A stretch of 50,396 bases of DNA, taken from positions 1-50,396 of the forward strand of contig CALINO010000042.1 in the NCBI GenBank assembly GCA_938045295.1. The letters are read 5' to 3'. This stretch comes from an uncultured Arenicella sp. (GTDB taxonomy: Bacteria; Pseudomonadota; Gammaproteobacteria; Arenicellales; Arenicellaceae). A program made the translations under genes and the position numbers. The notes beneath the pieces are model-generated. The model ran no database searches, had not been told where the DNA came from, and worked only from the letters and a program-made list of their open reading frames with translations. Below, piece by piece: positions 8,488 through 16,079 of this stretch (the first letter of the stretch is position 1; each line of letters begins with the position of its first letter).

Positions 8488-9270
8488 ATGAATAAAGCTC
8501 TCAGCATCCTTACTATTAGCCTTTTGTGCTCACCCATGGCCGTTGCTGAAGTGTATAAATCCACAATCGACGATGACAAGGTAAATACTACCAACATTCA
8601 ATCAGCCGATGCCTCGCTAAAAACTAGAACTAAAAGACCTCACCCAATCACGCCATCCGGCGATGTTCAATTTGGTAAAGTAACTGTCACTCCAATTCCC
8701 AAAGAACAATCAAATACAGCAATAGAGAACTCTACTTTTACAACAACCCAACTTGATCAACACTCTTTAAGAAGATCGGCAAATTGTGAAAAAAATGAGG
8801 CTTCTAGACAGCTCGGCATGGCTGTTGTTTTATTACAAGATACCGCTTATACAATCCCGACAAAAGCTTCTGCATTACCTCCAATACAAAACACTTCCAG
8901 CAACAATGATGTACACGGCATGGACATTAACAAAAACTGTGTTCGCGATGATGTAGAACACCTAATCTTTGATATGTACCCCAAGAAAAGCCATCAAGAC
9001 ATACGAAGTCATCTATACAAACAAGCAATTTGGCTTAATTTTTCTTTAATTAAAGATATCAGTACTAAATCTATTAAAGTTATCCAAATGCAAATTTTGC
9101 GCGCAGGCCTTTGCCTTTACAGAGATCTAGAACATAACGCAGCAATTAATGCGGAAAATAGGATATTTGCTCGTATTCATAATACCGATGAGAGAACAAC
9201 TAGATACTTCGAAAATAAAACCAAATTAGCTGGTTTCGATGTGGACAGAAATACTACTCCAGACTGTTAA
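8488..9270 (+). CDS. Secreted protein of unknown function, AT-rich
   Basis: A 260-residue product with a signal peptide (to about residue 20, AVA-EVYKS). I do not recognise a family. The first mature residues, VYKSTIDDDK, are reminiscent of the DUF4124 start of its neighbour, but the cysteine pair is missing. A Cys-containing segment runs from about 145 to the end and includes DINKNCVRDDVEHLI and closes with DRNTTPDC; both resemble Asp/Asn-rich calcium-loop or dockerin-like edges. The gene is visibly richer in A and T than the pigment genes before it and uses more AAT/ATA/AAA codons. It ends about 100 bp before a bidirectional terminator. Confidence 0.5.
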   Translation: MNKALSILTISLLCSPMAVAEVYKSTIDDDKVNTTNIQSADASLKTRTKRPHPITPSGDVQFGKVTVTPIPKEQSNTAIENSTFTTTQLDQHSLRRSANCEKNEASRQLGMAVVLLQDTAYTIPTKASALPPIQNTSSNNDVHGMDINKNCVRDDVEHLIFDMYPKKSHQDIRSHLYKQAIWLNFSLIKDISTKSIKVIQMQILRAGLCLYRDLEHNAAINAENRIFARIHNTDERTTRYFENKTKLAGFDVDRNTTPDC

Positions 9271-9373
9271 AAATGCTAACCAAGCTTTAATTTTTAAACG
9301 TTTTAAATAGTAATAGCGGCTTTATTATCAATATTTTTTAAAACCACACTGATAGTCGATAACAGTTAATAAT

Positions 9374-9401
9374 AAAAAAGCGGCACTTAGGCCGCTTTTT
9401 T
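9374..9401. terminator. Bidirectional intrinsic terminator
   Basis: A perfect stem lies between the convergent genes ending at 9270 and 9424: AAAAAAGCGGC (9374-9384), loop ACTTAG, GCCGCTTTTTT (9391-9401). The G+C part is followed by T's on the plus strand and preceded by A's, so it can stop transcription from both sides. Confidence 0.85.
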
Positions 9402-9423
9402 ATTATGCATTTACTGTGGTCAG

Positions 9424-11001
9424 TTAGACACTGCGGGCGCTCAGCTCTTTTTCAATTTCTTCAATTGATTTACCTTTGGTTTCAGGTGCAATGATTGACA
9501 TAACAACAAGACCAATGACGCAGAAGATGGTGTAGGTTAAAAATGTGTTCATTGCCCCCAAGCTTTCTAACTGAATTGGGAACATAGTGGGCACAAGAAT
9601 GCCGCCAAAAATTGCAGCTATGAAACCACAGGCCGTAATCGCGGCAGCTCGCACTTTAGTGGCAAACACTTCTGATAATAGAATCCACAGGATTGGGCCC
9701 AAAGAAAAGTTATACGAGCAAACAAACACAATGATGCTAACCAGCACCAACATGCCTTTTATGTCGGTAGCGGCAAGCAGAAGTTCGCTTTCAATCAGTG
9801 CAAATTTTTCCTGACCGATTTGCTCTATTACCGCGCTTTTAAACGCAATATCGCTGGAATACTCAACCCCAACCAACGGCTGTAATAACGAGGTATCAAT
9901 CGAGGCGGCAAATGCGCTTAGAGAGTCGGCCGCTATGGTATAGGTGGCGTCATAAAAGCCGTAGGTAACCGCCGCCATTGCCGCGCAGGCGACCACCAAA
10001 CCGCCAATTAAAATTTTACGGCGGCCAAGCTTATCAATCAGCAGTAGCGACAATAGTGTGAACGACATGCCGATTAGGTTCACCACCACAGACTGCAAGA
10101 ACGCAGACTGCCCGCCACCCACTTGTTGAAGTATGGTTGGCATGAAATAGAGAATGGCGTTCATTCCTGAGAGTGCTTGCACCACGGCCATAAACACACC
10201 GATGTACAAAGCCAGACGCATTTTCTTACTGAATAGCATCTTCACTTGATCCAGATAGCTGCGTGATTTTTCTTCGCTGTCTAGGCTGCTTTCAATTTCA
10301 GCCAATTGCGATTGAACTTCCTGTTCGTCTGAGGAAATTTTTGCCAGTGCCGCTTTGGCTTTATCTTGCTGGCCTTTTAAGCACAACCAACGAGGGCTTT
10401 CTGGAATGCGCAATAAAAGCAGCAACCATATAATAGCTGGCACGGCTTCAAAGCCTAACATCCAGCGCCACACATTGGTGTCGCTAATGCCCAGAGACGT
10501 TACCCAGCCGGCATTATTGGCCAAAGCATTCACCAGCATGTAGTTGACCAGCGACGCAACAAAAATGCCGATCACGATATTAAATTGGTTCATCCCCACT
10601 AAAAAACCGCGCTTTGCCGGTGGCGCAATCTCTCCAATGTACATAGACGCGAGGCTAAGCGATGTAAAGGCAAGGCCGCCGATGAGTCGAGCAACAAACA
10701 GCTCGGTATAACTGCCAGCCACCGCCGACCATAACGCCGAGACCACATACAGTGCGGCAATAATGAGCAGCGCTTTCTTGCGCCCCAAACGTTCAGACAC
10801 GTAGCCGGCAATCAACAATGCGGTCAACGCACCCCAACTTGGGGCGGCGGCAATATTACCTTTTTGAAGTGCACTTAGGCCAAATTCAATAGACGTATAT
10901 TGAAAAGTGCCAGAAATAAGCATGATGTCGAGGCCGAATATAAAGCCTCCAAGCGAAACGATGAGCGCATAGCTGATCGCGTTTCTGTGGGCTGACTGCA
11001 T
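9424..11001 (-). CDS. MFS sugar porter (XylE/GalP type)
   Basis: A 525-residue, twelve-segment sugar transporter. It shows the family signatures GYVSERLGRKKALL after TM2, RLIGGLAFTSLS, PESPRWL before the central loop, and PETKGKSIEEIE at the end. Compared with XylE it has an insertion of about 60 residues between late membrane segments (TYTIAADSLSAFAAS to AATDIKG), probably periplasmic. The ATG at 11001 puts the first membrane helix in the usual place; the longer frame to 11064 would add 21 residues with no membrane signal. The substrate cannot be read from sequence. It lies in the middle of the pigment cluster with no obvious link to it. An AAGCGCTT palindrome lies 62 bp upstream. Confidence 0.85.
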   Translation of the reverse strand: MQSAHRNAISYALIVSLGGFIFGLDIMLISGTFQYTSIEFGLSALQKGNIAAAPSWGALTALLIAGYVSERLGRKKALLIIAALYVVSALWSAVAGSYTELFVARLIGGLAFTSLSLASMYIGEIAPPAKRGFLVGMNQFNIVIGIFVASLVNYMLVNALANNAGWVTSLGISDTNVWRWMLGFEAVPAIIWLLLLLRIPESPRWLCLKGQQDKAKAALAKISSDEQEVQSQLAEIESSLDSEEKSRSYLDQVKMLFSKKMRLALYIGVFMAVVQALSGMNAILYFMPTILQQVGGGQSAFLQSVVVNLIGMSFTLLSLLLIDKLGRRKILIGGLVVACAAMAAVTYGFYDATYTIAADSLSAFAASIDTSLLQPLVGVEYSSDIAFKSAVIEQIGQEKFALIESELLLAATDIKGMLVLVSIIVFVCSYNFSLGPILWILLSEVFATKVRAAAITACGFIAAIFGGILVPTMFPIQLESLGAMNTFLTYTIFCVIGLVVMSIIAPETKGKSIEEIEKELSARSV

Positions 11002-11062
11002 GGTGTTCACTCTAATGATTATTTGTTGTAATTTTTCTAGTGCCCCAATTGGTGCAGAAAGC

Positions 11063-11070
11063 AAGCGCTT
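11063..11070. promoter_or_regulatory. AAGCGCTT palindrome upstream of sugar porter
   Basis: An 8-bp perfect palindrome 62-69 bp upstream of the MFS start at 11001. The same octamer occurs 73-80 bp upstream of the maltodextrin MFS start (47065-47072). A CG-centred palindrome of this sort is typical of LacI-family operators, but the short length makes chance possible. Confidence 0.3.
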
Positions 11071-11181
11071 TGGGGGTTAGAGTATTCTTAGCTATTCAAG
11101 GTCAGAAGGGAAGAGTAAATTGTCAACAAATTACAATATAGGGGTGCGCGCTTATTTTGATATGGCCATTTTTGACGCTTT

Positions 11182-12054
11182 CTAAAGCTGCTTATGGGTT
11201 CGCTCAACAGCACGCCGTTCGTTGTAGTCGTTCCACTTTTGGCCAAGCAATTTACGCATTACGCCTTCCACTGAGCGAGTGAGGAAAACGTTTTTTAGTA
11301 ACGTAAGCCGATGCTTTAACTTAGTTGGAAACGCACGTAAGGTGATAGAAAAACCAATGTCATCGTAGATCACATAATGCCAATACCCTGACGGAATATA
11401 CAGCGCATCACCGTGTTGCAGATCGGCCCAATACGCTTGCAGGTTTTTTAACGCCGGGTAGCGCTTGAAGTCAGGGTTTTCAAAATCCACTTGGTGCAAG
11501 GCACTGAATGAATAGGGCACTCGGTACATGTATTTACTTTGCTCTGGTGAAATAAGTAACACACGTTTAGGGCCGCCAAAATGGCACAACACCAAATCGG
11601 CCAAATCAATGTCGTAATGCATTTGCACGCGGGCGCCACGCCCACCCATAAATAACACCGGCAAGCGTTTAAAAAACTTAAGCCCGAGCTTTGGGTACTG
11701 GAAGTCTTTCAACATGCTGGGCACATTTTCCAACACGTTATAGAAAAACAAGCGCAGGTCATTCTCACCCGCTTGCAGCAAATCAAGGTAATCGCTCAAT
11801 CGCAGATGACGTGCTGCGGCATGTTGGTGCTGCTTGTCACGCGCTGGCTGGCTACTGTAAACCGGCACCACATTATCGCCGGCCACTTGTTTAAGATAAT
11901 CAATATTCCACTTATCAACCGCCGGCCAATCGTTAGTCAAACTTGAAATCACAACCGGCGTCGCTGTGTCTTTATAACCACTAATAAACTCTTGCTCAGA
12001 CACACTGGCTCGGCGTTCAACCTTTATGTGCCGAATCTGATCAATATTGTTCAT
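11182..12054 (-). CDS. JmjC/cupin_8-domain Fe(II)/2-oxoglutarate oxygenase-like protein
   Basis: A 290-residue protein of the cupin_8 (FIH/JmjC-like) family. The metal site is complete: His146 and Asp148 in QMHYDID and His226 in SGYWHYV, with LHQVDFENPDFKRYP and the downstream LQHGDALYIP block as in bacterial members. Such enzymes hydroxylate protein side chains or small molecules using Fe(II), 2-oxoglutarate and oxygen; the substrate here is unknown. The N-terminal half carries the usual TPVVISSLTNDWPA. It is divergent from the lipoprotein esterase, with a shared 129-bp promoter gap. Cupin_8 proteins often sit near TonB receptors and tryptophan-halogenase-like genes in marine bacteria, which is general knowledge and not shown by this position. 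Confidence 0.78.
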   Translation of the reverse strand: MNNIDQIRHIKVERRASVSEQEFISGYKDTATPVVISSLTNDWPAVDKWNIDYLKQVAGDNVVPVYSSQPARDKQHQHAAARHLRLSDYLDLLQAGENDLRLFFYNVLENVPSMLKDFQYPKLGLKFFKRLPVLFMGGRGARVQMHYDIDLADLVLCHFGGPKRVLLISPEQSKYMYRVPYSFSALHQVDFENPDFKRYPALKNLQAYWADLQHGDALYIPSGYWHYVIYDDIGFSITLRAFPTKLKHRLTLLKNVFLTRSVEGVMRKLLGQKWNDYNERRAVERTHKQL

Positions 12055-12183
12055 TATTAGGTTGCATGATGTGCCGCGTTTTACGTGCTTAGTAGTTTAC
12101 CTTAAAACTAACATTGAGTTGAATACACACTTTCTAGACTGGCTCATGATTATGATTAACTTCCAATACTGATGACGCGCCAT

Positions 12184-13038
12184 ATGAAAATCACCCACGT
12201 TTGTTGCACCGCTTTTCTTGTTATTTTCCTGCTCAGCGGATGCAGCACTTTCACGCCAACTGAGCTGACTTATTCCAGCCTAGAATTAAACAACAAACGT
12301 ACACCACTGAATTACGCTGTGTACACCCCACCAAACTGGCAGGCCAGTGAGCGTTTACCGTTAATGGTGTTTTTACACGGTGGTGGCGGTTCACATCACA
12401 GTTTTGAGCGTTATGGCGGCCACACCGAGCTTGATGCCTTGATTAATCAAGGCAAAATCAAACGCGCCATTATTGTACTGCCCGACGGCAACAATGGTTT
12501 TTGGGAGAATTGGGCCGATGGCAGCCGCCATTACCGAGACTGGGTTATCCAACACATCGTACCAACCATTGCGCGCGACTATCAAACGCTACCTTGCCCA
12601 GAGCATTGCCATATTGCAGGCATTTCAATGGGCGGCTTTGGCGCTTTACGCATGGCGAACTTTCACCCCGACTTATTTTCCAGCGTGAGTGCCATCAGTG
12701 CCCCCATTTTTACCAAACCCCACGAACGACCGTCATTATTGCTGCGTTTGTTAATTCCATTTAAACGCATTTTTGGTGATTTAAAAACGGCAAAGGTTCG
12801 TGGTGACAACCCATATTATTCCTGGGTGGACAAACAACTGAATAAAAAAATGCGGCTACAGCTGGTGTGGGGTGACGACGATCATAGCGGCATCATTGAT
12901 GCCAACCAAAACTTTCAGCAGCGCTTAAACGACAACAATATTAAGCACGATTCGCTGGTGTATGCTGGCGGGCACAAATGGAAATACTGGGTGCCCATTA
13001 TTGAAGACGTGATGGTGTTTTCTCTGGGCTCACCGTAA
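12184..13038 (+). CDS. Lipoprotein esterase (esterase D / alpha-beta hydrolase family)
   Basis: A 284-residue protein with lipobox LLSGC, so Cys20 would be lipidated. The alpha/beta hydrolase fold shows in LMVFLHGGGGSHHSF (oxyanion loop), nucleophile Ser148 in GISMGGFGALRMA, a DDDHSGI acidic segment and a C-terminal GGHKWKYW histidine. The overall layout is that of the putative esterase family that includes S-formylglutathione hydrolase and antigen 85-like enzymes. An ATG at 12172 is an alternative; the one at 12184 gives the better signal peptide. It acts in the periplasm or outer membrane. The substrate is not evident; cleavage of acyl-sugar or feruloyl-type esters is common in the family. 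Confidence 0.78.
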   Translation: MKITHVCCTAFLVIFLLSGCSTFTPTELTYSSLELNNKRTPLNYAVYTPPNWQASERLPLMVFLHGGGGSHHSFERYGGHTELDALINQGKIKRAIIVLPDGNNGFWENWADGSRHYRDWVIQHIVPTIARDYQTLPCPEHCHIAGISMGGFGALRMANFHPDLFSSVSAISAPIFTKPHERPSLLLRLLIPFKRIFGDLKTAKVRGDNPYYSWVDKQLNKKMRLQLVWGDDDHSGIIDANQNFQQRLNDNNIKHDSLVYAGGHKWKYWVPIIEDVMVFSLGSP

Positions 13039-13100
13039 TTGATTTTCACTAACTGCTTGCTATACTCGTGCGACTTAAACGCAATGAAACGAGGCTGATC

Positions 13101-13880
13101 ATGAAAAACAACACCCATTTTAAAACCGCACTTGTTGGCGCTGCACTGGCGATCACCGCCTTCTGCTTTCATGGTCACGCCCATGCCTCTCAGGCCGATG
13201 TGGATGCCGACATTGCAAATTACATCACCGTATTGAAAGGTTCAGATTTAGAACAACAGCGCCAAGCACTCAAGACATTAGAATGGTCGGGCATTAGCTC
13301 TGAAAAAGTTTACGATGTGGTGGCTGAAAACTTATTGCGCCTCAAAGACACGAAAGATAAACAAGAGCGAAAAACCGCCTCGTGGTATGCAAAAGCGTTG
13401 GGCTTTTCCGGCATGGAAAAATACCGCAGCACATTAAGCAATGTGGCGGAAAATGCCAAAGCAAAAAAGGTGGATAAATACGCCGCCGGCGCTTTGAACA
13501 GTTTAGAAAAATACCGCCAATGGAATGCGGTTATTTCTGCCAACGACATAAGCGCGCCGACTGGGCGTTTGACCGAAGCACGGGTTGAAGCCATGTTATT
13601 CGCTAACGACCTTGAGTTAGTGCGCCTAGGCGCTAAACGCGTGTACTGGGGGCATAAAACAGATGCTCAACTGATTGGCAAAGCCGCGCAGCGTTTAGAA
13701 ACTGAGTTTCCTAAAGCAAGCAAAGATAACAGTGTGCAAATTGACGCCATTGCGTGGCTGATTAAAGCATTAGCCGAATCTGGCAATGCGCAATACAAAC
13801 CTCTGCTAACTCGAGTTGCCAATGAAGCAACGGTAAAGAAAGTTAAAAAGTACGCAAAAAAGTACGCTGATTATCTTTAA
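13101..13880 (+). CDS. Secreted HEAT-like repeat protein
   Basis: A 259-residue protein with a signal peptide (cut after HAHA, about residue 30). It starts at ATG 13101 behind GAGGCTG; the longer frame at 13068 adds 11 residues. The mature part is helical and contains at least two related units, YRSTLSNVAENAKAKKVDKYA and YKPLLTRVANEATVKKVKKYA, about 130 residues apart, each preceded by a matching AxxWxxKAL segment. That is an internal duplication of a HEAT-type scaffold. No enzyme motif is seen. It may bind a protein partner in the periplasm. Confidence 0.6.
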   Translation: MKNNTHFKTALVGAALAITAFCFHGHAHASQADVDADIANYITVLKGSDLEQQRQALKTLEWSGISSEKVYDVVAENLLRLKDTKDKQERKTASWYAKALGFSGMEKYRSTLSNVAENAKAKKVDKYAAGALNSLEKYRQWNAVISANDISAPTGRLTEARVEAMLFANDLELVRLGAKRVYWGHKTDAQLIGKAAQRLETEFPKASKDNSVQIDAIAWLIKALAESGNAQYKPLLTRVANEATVKKVKKYAKKYADYL

Positions 13881-13926
13881 TCAACGGTTATAGCTAAACA
13901 TTGAGGCTTAATGAGGTAACTACAAC

Positions 13927-15294
13927 TTAAGCCTTAATAGCAATGTCAGGCGCTGCCGAATGCATACGGCTAGATGCCTGCAAACTTAACAGGCTGTGCT
14001 GATCTTGTGGGCTTAGCGCGCTGGATATTTGGTTATAGTGCAGACACGTTTTGTCTTTAATTAAATGCTCGGTGGTGTGATGCAATACCGCTTGATTAAA
14101 ATCAGAACACGTACCCACCCCCGATACCAATTGCGATAACACACGGCTGACTAAAGGCTCGGCATAACGACTGATAGATAAGATCGACGATTGATCACGG
14201 ATATGATCTCGCATTTGCCCCATGCTGAGCATTCGGCCGTCGTAGAAATAGGTAATCAACCTTGACCACGCGTCATGCCAATCACGCATTTTTGAATAAT
14301 AATGTGCGCACGCTTGATTCACCGGCTTGTTTGTTTCAAACAGCTGCTTTTCCAGTAACTCGGCCGAGTTTAATGCCATGAACACGCCGGGAGATAACAT
14401 GGGGTCAACAAAGCCAAGAGCGTCGCCAAGCAACACCCAGCCGTCACCGTGCGCGCGGTCAGCCATCAATTGGTAATTACTGTACGTCATTACCTCGCTG
14501 ACTCGTTGGCGTTGAGCACCAGATTGTTTCAGTAAGGCGTTGTGTTCGATAACCGCCTCAAGTCGTTGCTCTGCACTGCGACCATACTGCTTGGCCGCGT
14601 CGCTGTTCATAACAACGCCCACCGACGTCACGCCCTTAAGCGGAATTTGCCATGACCAGCCACAATTAAGCGCGGTTAAAACCACTTGCCCTTCCAGCTT
14701 AGCGTCAGACTTGAAATTTTGATAATGCGCAAAATGAGCCACGTCGTTGCGTGGGCCTCGACTGGCCGGAATATTCAATAACTTACTGAATAACCGAGCA
14801 CGGCCAGTGGCATCAACCAACAAATCTGGTTGGCTTTTACGATTAAAACCGGCGGCAAGCAACGACTCAGAGGCAAGCCGAAGTGTGTGCTTACCATCAT
14901 GATCAATCACGGTTAAACGGGCGCGCTGCTCGATGAATCGAACGCCTAATTCTTTGGCTCTGGCTTTGAGTAAGCGATCGAATTGCGGGCGTGGAATATT
15001 ATACGAATAGTCTGGAAATTTTTTGCCGAAGTTTTGAAAGGTGAAATCAACCCGGTTTCCATTGCCGTGGCGCAGCGCGGCACCGCGCTTAATATGAGAA
15101 ATGTCGGCCACCTGCTGTTCAATGCCTAGGCGCCGCAAAATGGGCATCACCGCCGGCACCAACGATTCACCCACCATCAACGGTGGTGTTTTATCACTGT
15201 CGTACACCACACACTCAACCCCGCGCTGCTGCAAAAAGCACGCTAGGGCGCAACCCGACGGCCCCGCACCAATAATTGCAACGCTGTTAACCAT
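13927..15294 (-). CDS. Flavin-dependent halogenase-like monooxygenase of the pigment cluster (second)
   Basis: A 455-residue FAD enzyme with GAGPSG (9-14), MVGES (40-44), Lys69 in HIKRGAALRHG at the halogenase-lysine position, and WSWQIP (213-218), the halogenase signature. GDALGFVDPMLSPG (290-303) is the FAD-binding block of variant-B halogenases and related aromatic hydroxylases. It heads away from region 2 and lies 44 bp downstream of the ketoreductase, last in the minus-strand pigment operon. It differs clearly from the enzyme at 1915-3498 (455 against 527 residues). Chlorination or bromination of the aryl ring, as in brominated xanthomonadins, is the most attractive role. Hydroxylation remains an alternative. 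Confidence 0.78.
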   Translation of the reverse strand: MVNSVAIIGAGPSGCALACFLQQRGVECVVYDSDKTPPLMVGESLVPAVMPILRRLGIEQQVADISHIKRGAALRHGNGNRVDFTFQNFGKKFPDYSYNIPRPQFDRLLKARAKELGVRFIEQRARLTVIDHDGKHTLRLASESLLAAGFNRKSQPDLLVDATGRARLFSKLLNIPASRGPRNDVAHFAHYQNFKSDAKLEGQVVLTALNCGWSWQIPLKGVTSVGVVMNSDAAKQYGRSAEQRLEAVIEHNALLKQSGAQRQRVSEVMTYSNYQLMADRAHGDGWVLLGDALGFVDPMLSPGVFMALNSAELLEKQLFETNKPVNQACAHYYSKMRDWHDAWSRLITYFYDGRMLSMGQMRDHIRDQSSILSISRYAEPLVSRVLSQLVSGVGTCSDFNQAVLHHTTEHLIKDKTCLHYNQISSALSPQDQHSLLSLQASSRMHSAAPDIAIKA

Positions 15295-15338
15295 TGCCTA
15301 AACCCCCTTAATCGTTTCGACTAATTGCAGAAGCTAGC

Positions 15339-16067
15339 TTAGCACATGCCCCCGTTGATGCTGATGACTTGCCGAGTGACGTAACCAGCGGAATCGGACA
15401 TTAAAAACCCCACCGCCGACGCAATGTCTTGCGGTTGCCCAAAACGCCCCATGGGGATCATTTTTTTAGCTTCGTCGGCATAAATATCTTCGGTCATGTC
15501 GGTCTCGATAACACCCGGCGCAACGCAATTGACGGTGATTTTTCGTTTGGCCAATTCAACCGCCAAAGCTTTAGTGGCGCCAATAATGCCCGCTTTCGCC
15601 GCGCTGTAATTTACTTGCCCACGGTTACCAATCAACCCAGACACCGACGAGAGCGTCACAATACGGCCGCCGCCACGTAAGCGAATCATTGGCATGATCA
15701 ACGGATGCAGTACGTTATAAAAGCCATCTAAATTAGTGTGGATAACATCGCCCCACTGCTCATCAGTGAGCGCAGGGAAAGCGCCGTCTTTGGCTATGCC
15801 GGCATTACACACCACACCATAATACGCGCCATTGGCGTCAATATCGGCTTCCAAGGTCTGCCGAACTTGTTCACGATCAGAAACGTCAAACTGCATTAAT
15901 GATGCGCTAGCGCCTTCGGCCAATACCTGGTTTTTCACTGCCTCAGCCGCCTCACTGTTGCTGTGGTAGTGCACGGTAATATCAAATCCTTGGCGCGCTA
16001 GTTCCACCGCAGTCGCCGCGCCAATGCCACGGCTAGCGCCGGTGACTAATACTCTTCTGTTTTGCAT
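15339..16067 (-). CDS. 3-ketoacyl-ACP reductase (FabG-like SDR, ApeQ-like)
   Basis: A 242-residue classical short-chain dehydrogenase. It has NADPH-binding TGASRGIGAA (9-18), NAG (88-90), catalytic Asn112, Ser141, Tyr154 and Lys158 (in NYSAAKAG), and PGVIETDMT. It reduces the 3-keto group of the growing polyene after each condensation. ATG at 16067 is preferred because the product then starts right before the Rossmann strand; a GTG at 16076 would add three residues. It lies 12 bp after the MMPL exporter stop, within the operon running from about 21686 down to 13927. Confidence 0.9.
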   Translation of the reverse strand: MQNRRVLVTGASRGIGAATAVELARQGFDITVHYHSNSEAAEAVKNQVLAEGASASLMQFDVSDREQVRQTLEADIDANGAYYGVVCNAGIAKDGAFPALTDEQWGDVIHTNLDGFYNVLHPLIMPMIRLRGGGRIVTLSSVSGLIGNRGQVNYSAAKAGIIGATKALAVELAKRKITVNCVAPGVIETDMTEDIYADEAKKMIPMGRFGQPQDIASAVGFLMSDSAGYVTRQVISINGGMC

Positions 16068-16079
16068 TGTAATCACTTT

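Noticed and set aside
8929-8950. Possible EF-hand or dockerin loop in the orphan secreted protein
   Set aside because: Only a single incomplete Asp/Asn-rich turn is seen; spacing does not fit a full calcium loop or a dockerin pair.
8051-13880. The unrelated block as a mobile element
   Set aside because: No transposase, integrase, tRNA or direct terminal repeats could be seen at its borders.
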